64,000 nt of DNA from Streptomyces griseoflavus. GTDB taxonomy: Bacteria; Actinomycetota; Actinomycetes; Streptomycetales; Streptomycetaceae. Location of the stretch: assembly GCF_014649995.1 (NCBI RefSeq), contig NZ_BMUC01000007.1, forward strand, positions 296,778 through 360,777, in the 5' to 3' direction. Below are positions 33,469 through 41,714 of the stretch, piece by piece. The position numbers and the translations under genes were made by a program. Below the pieces are notes generated by a model that was not told the DNA's origin, searched no databases, and worked only from the letters and a program-made list of their open reading frames with translations. The number at the start of each line of letters is the position of its first letter. Within the stretch, counting starts at the first letter, position 1.

Positions 33469-34728
33469 ATGAAAGGGACCGCACCGGTGTCGCCCACCAA
33501 GGCCGCCCTGCTGGCCACCGCCGTACTGCTGACCGCACTCGGCGCCGCTCCGCCCACCCCCGCCCGCGCGGCGTCCGGACCGCCGCCCGAGCCCGTCCGG
33601 CTCGACGGCAGCGGAGAGTGCACCTACCCCAGTGAGCAGCAGTTCAAGGCACGCCCCTGGTCCCTGCAGCGCGTCCTGCTGGACGAACTCTGGCAGGGCA
33701 CCGGCAAGGGCAAGGGCGTCCGGGTCGCCGTCATCGACACGGGCGTCGACGACAAGAACCCCCAGCTCACCGGCGCCGTGGACAAGGCGGCCGGACTGGA
33801 CCTGCTCACCACGGGCAAGGGCGGCGACCCCACCAACGACGAGGTGGGGCACGGAACGAAGGTCGCCGGCATCATCGCCGCCCGCCCCCGCGAAGGAACC
33901 GGATTCGTCGGCCTGGCACCGGGCGCCACCATCATCCCGATCCGCCAGAACGACGCCGACAGCAGCGGCGACTCCGACAGCATGGCGCGGGCCATCGACC
34001 ACGCCGTGGCCCGCGGCGCCGACGTCATCAACATCTCCCAGGACACCGCCAAGCCGCTGTCCGCCACCTCCGCCCTCGCGGAGTCGGTCCGCAAGGCCAT
34101 CGCGCGCGAGGTCGTCGTGGTCGCGTCGGCGGGCAACGACGGTCTCGACGGCAAGGCCAGGAAGACCTACCCCGCCGCCTTCGACGGCGTCCTCGCCGTG
34201 GCCTCCTCCGACCGCAACAACGAACGCGCCGCCTTCTCCCAGGCCGGCGACTTCGTGGGAGTGGCAGCGCCGGGAGTCGACATCGTCTCCACGGTCCCCG
34301 GCGGCGGCCAGTGCACGGACAGCGGCACCAGCTTCTCCGCCCCCTTCGTCGCCGGGGTGGCGGCCCTCCTCAAGGAGAAGCACCCCGACTGGACCCCGGC
34401 CCAGATCGTCACCCGGATCGAACAGACGGCGGAGCGCTCGGTCAACGGCCACGACGACTTCGTCGGCTGGGGCGTGGTCGACCCGGTCCGCGCCGTCCAG
34501 GAGTCCGACCTCGCCGACCCCCCCTCGTCCCCCACGCCCGACCCCGGGGTGGCCAGGGCCAAGTCGCCCGACGTCGCCCCGTTCTCCCTGGCGGAGACCC
34601 CGGCGGAACGCGACGAACGGCACGCCACCTACGCCCTGGGCATCACCGGGGTCCTGGTCACCGTCATCACCGGTACCGCGGTGGCCCTGCGCGACCTGCG
34701 CCGCCGCCGGGGGGAGCGGGAGGCGTGA
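33469..34728 (+). CDS. mycP: Mycosin, ESX-associated subtilisin-like protease
   Basis: S8 serine protease anchored outside the membrane beside the ESX complex. The 419-residue protein has a signal peptide (KAALLATAVLLTALGAA...ARA), the triad Asp90 (VAVIDTGVD), His128 (VGHGTKVAGI) and Ser288 (SGTSFSAPF), the oxyanion Asn in SAGND, a Pro-rich linker and a C-terminal transmembrane segment followed by RRRRGEREA. ATG at 33469 is used; GTG at 33487, with AAAGGGA upstream, is a plausible later start. It is divergent in sequence from the two mycosins at 42.6–45.5 kb. It converges with bldB 13 bp away. Confidence 0.95.
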   Translation: MKGTAPVSPTKAALLATAVLLTALGAAPPTPARAASGPPPEPVRLDGSGECTYPSEQQFKARPWSLQRVLLDELWQGTGKGKGVRVAVIDTGVDDKNPQLTGAVDKAAGLDLLTTGKGGDPTNDEVGHGTKVAGIIAARPREGTGFVGLAPGATIIPIRQNDADSSGDSDSMARAIDHAVARGADVINISQDTAKPLSATSALAESVRKAIAREVVVVASAGNDGLDGKARKTYPAAFDGVLAVASSDRNNERAAFSQAGDFVGVAAPGVDIVSTVPGGGQCTDSGTSFSAPFVAGVAALLKEKHPDWTPAQIVTRIEQTAERSVNGHDDFVGWGVVDPVRAVQESDLADPPSSPTPDPGVARAKSPDVAPFSLAETPAERDERHATYALGITGVLVTVITGTAVALRDLRRRRGEREA

Positions 34729-34741
34729 CGTCCCGCGCGGG

Positions 34742-35053
34742 TCAGTCGCCGGCGGCCGCGTTGCCCGCCGACGGCTCCAGGTCGAACTCCCCGTCCCGCG
34801 CCCCCAGGACGAAGGCACGCCACTCGGCCTCCGTGTAGCGCAGCACCGTCCCCGGATCGAGCGAGGACCGCATGGCCACCGCGCCGTCGGGCAGGTAGGC
34901 GATCTCCACCCGCTCCTCGTGCTCCTCCGTGCCCGGAGCGGAGTGCCACTCGACGCCGGAGATGTCCAGCGCGTACAGCTCGTCCCGCTCACGCTCCTTG
35001 CGCGCCTTGATGTCCTCGGGCGTCTCGCGCTCCCGGTCCGGCAGATCAGCCAT
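34742..35053 (-). CDS. bldB: BldB-like developmental regulator (DUF397 family)
   Basis: A 103-residue soluble acidic protein with a DUF397 fold (ISGVEWHSAP, EIAYLPDGAVAMRSSLDPGTVLRYTEAEWRAFVLGARDGEF). Its place beside the esx pair and its sequence match BldB, required for aerial-hypha formation and antibiotic production in Streptomyces. Related small DUF397 proteins act as partners of helix-turn-helix regulators; BldB is reported to form oligomers and to control its own gene. No classical DNA-binding motif is visible. ATG at 35053 follows GAGAGGAC about 9–14 nt upstream. It is divergent from esxB across 344 bp that contain a repeated element. Confidence 0.85.
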   Translation of the reverse strand: MADLPDRERETPEDIKARKERERDELYALDISGVEWHSAPGTEEHEERVEIAYLPDGAVAMRSSLDPGTVLRYTEAEWRAFVLGARDGEFDLEPSAGNAAAGD

Positions 35054-35397
35054 GGCGGAACGGTGTCCTCTCGTCACGTACGAACGATCCCCGGCCACAG
35101 TACTGGGCACCCCCCGCGGGGCATGTCCGTTCCGTGGCCGGATCACACGGTTGCGGCGGACAGTACCGGGCCCGAACTCGCCCGTGGCCGCTTTGCAGTT
35201 GGAACACCCACACCAAGTGACTAAAGTGGCTCCCGGTGCCACGCGTGTGGTACCGCACGGGGGCGGCGCGACGCTGCGACCACGTGTCGCGCTGGGAGGC
35301 AGCGGTTCTTGCCCGCCAGGACACCTGGACATCCGTCCATGGCGACCCGTCACGGTGGCGACGGCCACCAGCACTTCACAAGGAGGGCAAGAGGCAC
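35054..35397. other. bldB–esxB divergent intergenic region
   Basis: 344 bp without a gene. It contains a direct repeat ACAGTAC(T/C)GGGC at 35097–35108 and 35160–35171, the first overlapping a minus-strand TACTGT that could be the bldB -10 element, and an esxB promoter at 35199–35227. The esxB leader is about 165 nt and ends in the strong site AGGAGG at about 35382. Confidence 0.6.
35199..35227 (+). promoter_or_regulatory. Probable promoter of esxBA
   Basis: TTGGAA (35199–35204), 17-bp spacer, TAAAGT (35222–35227), a good match to the vegetative HrdB-type consensus. Predicted start near 35234. Confidence 0.55.
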
Positions 35398-35730
35398 ATG
35401 AGCGTCGACTACAGCGACTCCGACCTTACGGATCTCGCCAACAAGATCCAGGACTTCCACACGGACGTGAGCAAGAGGGTGACGTCCCTCAACACCGTCG
35501 TCGACATGATCCAGGCGGGCTGGCAGGGCGCCGCGGGCAAGGAGTTCGACGCCGTCCAGCGCGGGGTCAACCAGCACCTGAAGAAGCTCCAGGACGACCT
35601 CGTCGACCTCGAGGACGTCATGCGGATGAGCGTCAAGGGCTTCAGCGCGAACGAGCAGGAGCGCGTCTCCGAGATCCGCCGGGTGGACAACTCCTACCAG
35701 GTCTCCAGCCGCATCACCGACCTCGCCTGA
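35398..35730 (+). CDS. esxB: WXG100 protein, first of the Esx pair
   Basis: ESX substrate of 110 residues: two helices separated by W42-Q43-G44 (GWQGAAG). It forms a heterodimer with the next gene's product. In S. coelicolor such a pair is secreted and affects sporulation. No YxxxD/E export motif is seen in its tail, so the partner should supply it. AGGAGG lies about 11 nt before ATG 35398. The A/B naming follows gene order and could be the other way round. Confidence 0.92.
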   Translation: MSVDYSDSDLTDLANKIQDFHTDVSKRVTSLNTVVDMIQAGWQGAAGKEFDAVQRGVNQHLKKLQDDLVDLEDVMRMSVKGFSANEQERVSEIRRVDNSYQVSSRITDLA

Positions 35731-35761
35731 CCGACACCGCCGCATCCGGGAGAAGCACACA

Positions 35762-36073
35762 GTGAGCGTCAACTACGACCGCACAGCGGTCAACTTCGAC
35801 ACCGTCACCCAGGCCGCCATCGACGTCCGCAAGACGGCCAAGGAGATGAGCGAGCAGCTCGACGTCCTCATGCGCCAGGTCAAGGCCGTCGCCGAGACCT
35901 GGGAGGGCGAGGCGAAGACCGCCTACACCGAGATCCAGCGCAGCAGCAGCGTCGAGATGGACCAGATGTGCCAGAAGCTGGCCCGCATCGCCCAGCTCCT
36001 CGACGAGTCCGTCATCGGCTACAAGGACACCGACCACGGCAACGCGGCCCGCTTCCGCATGCTGATGGGCTGA
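35762..36073 (+). CDS. esxA: WXG100 protein, second of the Esx pair
   Basis: ESX substrate of 103 residues with W47-E48-G49 at the hairpin turn and a C-terminal YxxxD (Y87–D91, YKDTD), the general type VII export signal. The GTG start has GGGAGAAGCAC upstream. It lies 31 bp after its partner, in one operon, and is followed by a 13-bp hairpin at 36095–36134, so expression stops here or drops before the effector cassette. It is expected to be cosecreted with the preceding protein through EccC. Confidence 0.92.
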   Translation: MSVNYDRTAVNFDTVTQAAIDVRKTAKEMSEQLDVLMRQVKAVAETWEGEAKTAYTEIQRSSSVEMDQMCQKLARIAQLLDESVIGYKDTDHGNAARFRMLMG

Positions 36074-36094
36074 CCCACACGGCACTGCGCCGGC

Positions 36095-36134
36095 CGAAGA
36101 GGAGGCGAACCGGCCCCGGTACGCCTCCTCTTCG
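36095..36134 (+). terminator. Terminator hairpin after esxBA
   Basis: Perfect 13-bp stem CGAAGAGGAGGCG / CGCCTCCTCTTCG with a 14-nt loop. The right arm is rich in T and C. Confidence 0.7.
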
Positions 36135-36172
36135 CCTGCGCGCTTCGCCACGTCCCGGCCGGCGAAGGCGCG

Positions 36173-36201
36173 TTGCACACCACCGTCGACGTGTGTGATC
36201 T
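36173..36201 (+). promoter_or_regulatory. Probable promoter of the effector cassette
   Basis: TTGCAC (36173–36178), 17-bp spacer, TGATCT (36196–36201). Predicted start near 36208, which rules out the GTG at 36195 as a translation start and separates the cassette from esxBA. Confidence 0.45.
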
Positions 36202-36236
36202 TTGAGCACATGCGTGCGAATGGGGGCGGCGCCGAC

Positions 36237-36740
36237 ATGACCACGACCAACGACGCCGGCACGGCGAAGCCACAGGAAGCACGGCAGCAGCCGGACGACA
36301 GGGCCGGCCTGGCCGGCACCGTACGACGGGCCAAGCGCGGTGAGGCGTCCCCGCAGGACGTCTTCGACGCCTTCCTCCGAACCCGCGTGTACTGCGAACG
36401 ACCGCAAAAGCCGGGCTTCTTGACGATGAACGCACCGGAGTCCGCAGCCGACGACGCACCGCCACGCTCCCGCATCCTCGACCTGGCCACCGCCGAACCC
36501 GCCGCCCCTGCGGCGACCCGGCTGGTACCGGTGTTCACCTCGCTGGAGCAGTTCCAGCTGTTCACCGGCGGCGGAGCATGGTTCTCGACCACGGGCGCCG
36601 ACCTCCTCGGCCTGCTGCCACCTGAACTCGACGTCTGGCTGGACCCGGCCGCCGAGCACACCGTGCGCCTCGCCTCGGCCGCCACCGCCGCCGAACCGGT
36701 ACTGCACATCTCCTACCGTCCCCGGGGCAGTGCGGCATGA
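36237..36740 (+). CDS. SseB-like N-terminal domain protein, effector-cassette accessory
   Basis: About 167 residues. The recognisable part is an SseB-family domain: VFDAFLRTRVYCERPQKPGFL, then RLVPVFTSLEQFQLFTGGG and WFSTTGADLLGLLPPELDVWLDP. SseB-like proteins serve as chaperones or accessory factors in some secretion systems and are often encoded near WXG genes in actinobacteria. ATG at 36237 is chosen; ATG at 36210 would add nine residues. The stop overlaps the next gene by ATGA, and the RHS toxin follows. A role in delivering the toxin to the ESX channel is inference. Confidence 0.7.
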   Translation: MTTTNDAGTAKPQEARQQPDDRAGLAGTVRRAKRGEASPQDVFDAFLRTRVYCERPQKPGFLTMNAPESAADDAPPRSRILDLATAEPAAPAATRLVPVFTSLEQFQLFTGGGAWFSTTGADLLGLLPPELDVWLDPAAEHTVRLASAATAAEPVLHISYRPRGSAA

Positions 36741-37234
36741 GCGACGTACAGGGTTGGCTCATCCGACGGGGCGCGGACGGCGGCGAGTTCAAGTGGGAGG
36801 TGCAGTTCCTCCAGTCGATCGCACGGCCGCTGGAGGAGTCCACGTCCGCTGCCCGGAAGATCTCCAAGGAACGCGCCGGCCAGTTCTTCGACGACGCCTT
36901 CCAGGTCACCGAGGACAGGACCGGTGCCGGTGAAGTCACCGAGGCGGTCAACGACTTCCTTGACAAGTGGTGCCACGGCCTGGGCTGCATCGCCGACGAC
37001 GCCGACATGATCGTCGCCGCGCTGAGCGCCACGATCAACGACTTCCTGGTCACCGAGACCAAGAACCGGTACAAGGCCATGATGCTCGAGCGGCAGCAGC
37101 AGTACGAGAACGACCACCCCGTCACCACATGGCTCGAGGAGCACGGACTAGCCGAGGACGGCGAGGTCCAGGCCCGACTGGTGCCGGTGGAGCGCGACGG
37201 CCAGGACCAAACCCCTGACGGACCCCGGAAGTAG
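36737..37234 (+). CDS. Helical cassette protein, putative toxin targeting partner
   Basis: A 165-residue protein of unknown family, predicted mostly alpha-helical (LEESTSAARKISKERAGQFFDD, DADMIVAALSATINDFLV, NRYKAMMLERQQQY) with no signal peptide and no classical WXG. It is coupled to the SseB-like gene by an ATGA overlap and lies 22 bp before the RHS toxin. In Gram-positive type VII systems LXG toxins need small helical partners encoded just upstream; this position and shape fit such a partner, but there is no sequence proof. Confidence 0.65.
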   Translation: MSDVQGWLIRRGADGGEFKWEVQFLQSIARPLEESTSAARKISKERAGQFFDDAFQVTEDRTGAGEVTEAVNDFLDKWCHGLGCIADDADMIVAALSATINDFLVTETKNRYKAMMLERQQQYENDHPVTTWLEEHGLAEDGEVQARLVPVERDGQDQTPDGPRK

Positions 37235-37256
37235 CGGCAGGAGCGGGAACACCAGC

Positions 37257-40200
37257 ATGTCGGAGAAACGGTTCCTCCTTCGCCGTATATGGATCGGCCC
37301 CGCGGACACGGTCCAGGACTGGATCCCGGGCAAACCCGCTGAGCTCGACCGGCTGATCAAGAAACTCGGCGGCGCGGCGGCACACTTCGGCGAGGGCGCG
37401 GAACAACTGCGCAAACTCAACACCGACCCCTGGCAGGGCGAGGCCGCCGAGGAGTTCCGCAAGACGGTCAAGAAGCTGCCCAAGGACCTCGACGGAGCGA
37501 TGGGCGCCTTCGTCGAGGCGGGCGCCGCCGTACTCGCCTACCGCGAGGTCCTCGGCGGCGCCCAGCGCCTCACCCGGCACATCCTCGACCACGAGGCACC
37601 CGTCGCCCGCGAGCTCTCCCGCCAGTACGCCAAGGCCGTCGACGACTACAACGCGGCGATCAAGACGGAAGCGCCCACGCTGCCCACCCGGCCACCCGAG
37701 ACCGACCCGGGGCGGACCGCGATGGCGGAACTGGTCGAGATGATCAACACCGCACGGGGCGAGGTCGCCGAGGCGGCCGACGCCGCGAAGCGGACGCTGA
37801 ACAAGGCCGCGGAGAAGGCTCCGAAACGACCGAGCGGCCGGCAGCGCATGACCGAGGGAGCGAAGGAGGGCTGGAACGACCTCGTCGAATTCGGCCTCGC
37901 CGTCAACCCGGGCCGACTGCTCACCGAACCGAAGGCCTACCTCCACGACGGAGCGATGGTCATCGACGGCGGCGTGGGCGCGGTCAGGGACCCGGTCGGC
38001 TTCTCGAACGCCATCTACGACGGCGCCGTCAACACCTGGGACGAATTCCAGAAGGACCCGGCCCGCATGCTGGGCTACGCGGTGCCCAGCCTCGCCGGCG
38101 GAGCGGCCTTCAAGGGCGCGGGAAGCCTGGCCCGCCACATGGACGGCCGCAACGCCATGGGCAGCCCGACGGGCCTGGGCACGGCCGGTTCCCACGTGGA
38201 CGGAAGCGACCCCGGCACCCACAGCGACGGCCACGCCACCCAGCACAACCCCACCGACCCGGTCGACCTGGCCACCGGCAGGATGTATCTGCCTCAGACC
38301 GACGTGACCCTCCCCGGAACACTTCCCCTGGTGTTCAAACGCCGCGCGGAGTCCGGCTACCGCGCCGGCCGCTGGCTCGGCCCCTCCTGGTCCTCGACCG
38401 TCGACCAGCGGCTCGAGATCGAGCCCGACCGCATCGTCTTCGTCCACGAGGACGGCCTGATCCTGGCCTTCCCGCACCCGGCGGCGGACGGTACGAGCCT
38501 GCCGACGGAAGGACCACGCTGGGAGCTGCGCTCCGAGCCCGAGGGCTACACGATCACGAACCCCGCTCTCGGACGCACCTGGCACTTCGCCCGGCATGCC
38601 GACGACCACGCCCTCCTGGACCGGATCGACGACCGCAACGGCAACCGCATCACCTTCGAGCACGACACGGACGGCACCCCCACCGCCCTCTCCCACAGCG
38701 GCGGCTACCGCATCCGCATCACTGCCGAAGACCACCGCATCACCGCCCTGCACCTGGTGGGCGGGGCCCCGGACGGCAGCGACCAGCAACTGATCCGCTA
38801 CGGCTACTCCACGGCAGGTGACCTCACCGAGGTGGTGAACTCCTCCGGCCTGCCGCTCCGCTTCACCTACGACGCAGCGGGCCGCATCACCTCCTGGACC
38901 GACACCAACGACCGCGGCTACACCTACGCGTACGACGACCGCGACCGCTGTATCGCCGAGGGTGGCGCCGAAGGCCACATGAGCCTGCGGATCGCGTACA
39001 CCGACCGGGACCCCGAGACGGGCCTGCGCACCACCACCGCCACCACGGGCAACGGACACGTCTACCGCTACTTCGTCAACGAACTGAGCCAGGTGGTGGC
39101 CGAGGTCGACCCGGTGGGCGCGGTCACCCGCTTCGACCGGGACCGCTACAACCGCCTGCTGTCCCGCACCGACGCCCTGGGCCACACCACGCGCTTCGGC
39201 TATGACGAGGCAGGGAACCTCACCTCTGTCCTACGTCCCGACGGCCGCGAGCCCCGAGCCGACTACAACGACCTCCACCTTCCCACGACGGTCCGCCACC
39301 CGAACGGCACCACCGCCCACCAGACGTACGACTCCCGCGGCAACAGAACCTCCCTCACCGCGCCGACGGGTCACACCACCCACTTCACCAACGACGAGCG
39401 CGGCCGCCTGACGGCCGTCATCGACCCCCTCGGCCACACGACAGCGATCCACTGCGACAACGCCGGCCTCCCCGTACGCGTCACGGACCCTCTCGGCGCG
39501 ACAACGTCGTACGAACGGGACTCTTTCGGCCGCCCGGTCACGATCACTGACCCCACAGGCGCGGTGACCCGCTTCGAATGGACCGTGGAGGGACGCCTGT
39601 CCCGCCGCACCGCCGCCGACGGCACCACCGAGTCCTGGACCTACGACGGCGAGGGCAACTGCACCACTCACACAGACCGACTCGGCGGTGTCACACACTT
39701 CGAATACACGCACTTCGACTTGCTGACGGCCCGCACGGGCCCGGACGGAGTGCGCTACGAGTTCGACCACGACACAGAACTGAACCTCACCAAGGTCACC
39801 AACCCCCAGGGCCTGACCTGGAACTACACCTACGACCCCGCCGGCCGCCTGAGCACGGAAACCGACTTCGACAACCGCACCCTCACGTACACGTACGACG
39901 CGGCCGGCCGCCTGACGTCCCGCAGGAACGTGCTGGGCCAGACCCTGTCGTACGAGCGCAACGCACTGGGCCAGGTGACCGCCAAGTACACGCCCGACGG
40001 AGCCACCACTTACGCGTACGACACCACCGACCTACTGACCCAGGCCACCGGCCCCGATGGCACGACCCTGATGATCGACCGGGACATCCACGGCCGAGTC
40101 CTCTCCGAAACGGTCGACAGCCGCACCCTCACCTACGCCTACGACGACCTCGGCCGCCGCACGGCCCGCACGACCCCCACCGGTGCGACCACCACCTGGA

Positions 40201-41714
40201 CCTACGACCCGGCGGGCCGCCGCACCGGCATGACGGTCTCGGGCCGCACCATCGACTTCACCTACGACCCGGCCGGCCGGGAACTGACCCGCCGCATAGG
40301 CGAATCGATCACCTTGGCCCACACGTTGGACCCCGTGGGCCGCCCGACAACCCAGTCGGTGACAGGCACAGACGGTAGTTCCGTGCAGCACCGCGCGTAC
40401 ACCTACCGCGCCGACGGCAACCTGATCGGCATCGAGGACCAGCTCTCGGGCCCGCGCCGCTTCGACCTGGATGTGACTGGCCGCGTGACGGCCGTCCACG
40501 CCGCGAACTGGACCGAGCGTTACGCCTACGACGAGGCCGGCAACCAGACTCAGGCGTCCTGGCCGAGTTCCTACCCCGGCCAGGACGCCGCAGGAGACCG
40601 CACCTACTCCGGCATGCACGTCACCCGAGCCGGCCGCGTCCGCTACGAACACGATGCCCTGGGCCGCACCACCCTCCGCCAGAAACCGCGCCCGTCCCGC
40701 AAGCCGGACACCTGGCACTACACATGGGACGCGGAAGATCGCCTGGCCTCGGTCATCACCCCCGACGGCACCCGCTGGCGCTACACCTATGACCCCCTGG
40801 GCCGCCGCACGGCCAAGGTCCGCCTGGCTGAGGACGGCGACACCGTCCTGGAACGAGTGTCCTTCGCCTGGGACGGCACAACTCTCTGCGAGCAGACAAC
40901 AACATCCGTCTCTCTCCCGAACCCGGTCACCCTGACCTGGGACCATCGCGGCCTCCAGCCCATCGTTCAATCAGAGCGCATCACCGCCGCGGACGCCCGT
41001 CAGCAGGAGATCGACTCCCGCTTCTTCGCCATCGTCACCGACCTGGTCGGCACCCCCACCGAACTCATCGACGAACACGGCGACATAGCCTGGCGCACCC
41101 GCAGCACCCTGTGGGGCACAACAACCTGGCCGACCTCCAGCACGGCCTACACACCCCTGCGCTTCCCCGGCCAGTACTACGACCCGGAAACGGGCCTGCA
41201 TTACAACTACTTCCGCCACTACGACCCGGAAACGGCGCGGTACCTCACACCTGATCCGCTGGGTCTCGCACCGGCCCTCAATCCTGCGGCGTACGTGACG
41301 AATCCGCAGACTAACGCTGACTTTCTTGGGCTTTCCCCGTCATATGAAAATCAAATGCCGAATGAGTTGGATAGTGAACTAGCGGTTGCGGATCGCCTGG
41401 GCGTCAGGCCGCTAAGAGTGGGGGATGATGGGTTTGATGAAGCGATAAACTCCGGAACTGTAAAATGGGTCGTAGATGGAAATGGCAATCTTCTCGTAAT
41501 GCCCAAGTATGTTTCGGGTATCGAGCTGAAGCATCCCGTTCTGACGCGCGGAGGGAAAGTGCAGACAGCTGGAGAGGCGGAGATCTCTGGGAGTGGGGGA
41601 AACTACTTCGGTATGGAGATCAATAATAACAGTGGGCATTACAGACCCTCGCAGGAGAGCCTGGGAGTCGGAAGGGAGGCGTTTGAGCGTGCAGGAATTC
41701 CATTCTTCGAATGA
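37257..41714 (+). CDS. WXG–DUF6531–RHS polymorphic toxin, probable ESX-secreted effector
   Basis: A 1485-residue multidomain protein. Residues 1–130: helical WXG100-like delivery domain (W59-Q60-G61, PWQGEAAEEF). About 340–410: DUF6531 (DPVDLATGRMYLPQTDV...). About 410–1290: roughly 25 RHS/YD repeats (YDxxGRL, GxxTxYxYD) that should wrap into a shell. About 1290–1358: RHS core end (RFPGQYYDPETGLHYNYFRHYDPETARYLTPDPLGL). About 1359–1485: a variable C-terminal tip of unrecognised family with His1426 (LKHP) and SGHY near 1459–1462. AGGAG lies upstream of ATG 37257. Base composition drops sharply at about 41,290, where the tip begins. Self-cleavage and export through the neighbouring ESX machine are inferred from the family and position. 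Confidence 0.88.
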   Translation: MSEKRFLLRRIWIGPADTVQDWIPGKPAELDRLIKKLGGAAAHFGEGAEQLRKLNTDPWQGEAAEEFRKTVKKLPKDLDGAMGAFVEAGAAVLAYREVLGGAQRLTRHILDHEAPVARELSRQYAKAVDDYNAAIKTEAPTLPTRPPETDPGRTAMAELVEMINTARGEVAEAADAAKRTLNKAAEKAPKRPSGRQRMTEGAKEGWNDLVEFGLAVNPGRLLTEPKAYLHDGAMVIDGGVGAVRDPVGFSNAIYDGAVNTWDEFQKDPARMLGYAVPSLAGGAAFKGAGSLARHMDGRNAMGSPTGLGTAGSHVDGSDPGTHSDGHATQHNPTDPVDLATGRMYLPQTDVTLPGTLPLVFKRRAESGYRAGRWLGPSWSSTVDQRLEIEPDRIVFVHEDGLILAFPHPAADGTSLPTEGPRWELRSEPEGYTITNPALGRTWHFARHADDHALLDRIDDRNGNRITFEHDTDGTPTALSHSGGYRIRITAEDHRITALHLVGGAPDGSDQQLIRYGYSTAGDLTEVVNSSGLPLRFTYDAAGRITSWTDTNDRGYTYAYDDRDRCIAEGGAEGHMSLRIAYTDRDPETGLRTTTATTGNGHVYRYFVNELSQVVAEVDPVGAVTRFDRDRYNRLLSRTDALGHTTRFGYDEAGNLTSVLRPDGREPRADYNDLHLPTTVRHPNGTTAHQTYDSRGNRTSLTAPTGHTTHFTNDERGRLTAVIDPLGHTTAIHCDNAGLPVRVTDPLGATTSYERDSFGRPVTITDPTGAVTRFEWTVEGRLSRRTAADGTTESWTYDGEGNCTTHTDRLGGVTHFEYTHFDLLTARTGPDGVRYEFDHDTELNLTKVTNPQGLTWNYTYDPAGRLSTETDFDNRTLTYTYDAAGRLTSRRNVLGQTLSYERNALGQVTAKYTPDGATTYAYDTTDLLTQATGPDGTTLMIDRDIHGRVLSETVDSRTLTYAYDDLGRRTARTTPTGATTTWTYDPAGRRTGMTVSGRTIDFTYDPAGRELTRRIGESITLAHTLDPVGRPTTQSVTGTDGSSVQHRAYTYRADGNLIGIEDQLSGPRRFDLDVTGRVTAVHAANWTERYAYDEAGNQTQASWPSSYPGQDAAGDRTYSGMHVTRAGRVRYEHDALGRTTLRQKPRPSRKPDTWHYTWDAEDRLASVITPDGTRWRYTYDPLGRRTAKVRLAEDGDTVLERVSFAWDGTTLCEQTTTSVSLPNPVTLTWDHRGLQPIVQSERITAADARQQEIDSRFFAIVTDLVGTPTELIDEHGDIAWRTRSTLWGTTTWPTSSTAYTPLRFPGQYYDPETGLHYNYFRHYDPETARYLTPDPLGLAPALNPAAYVTNPQTNADFLGLSPSYENQMPNELDSELAVADRLGVRPLRVGDDGFDEAINSGTVKWVVDGNGNLLVMPKYVSGIELKHPVLTRGGKVQTAGEAEISGSGGNYFGMEINNNSGHYRPSQESLGVGREAFERAGIPFFE

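Noticed and set aside
36195-36236. GTG at 36195 as the start of the SseB-like gene
   Set aside because: It overlaps the predicted -10 element (36196–36201) and lacks a ribosome-binding site.
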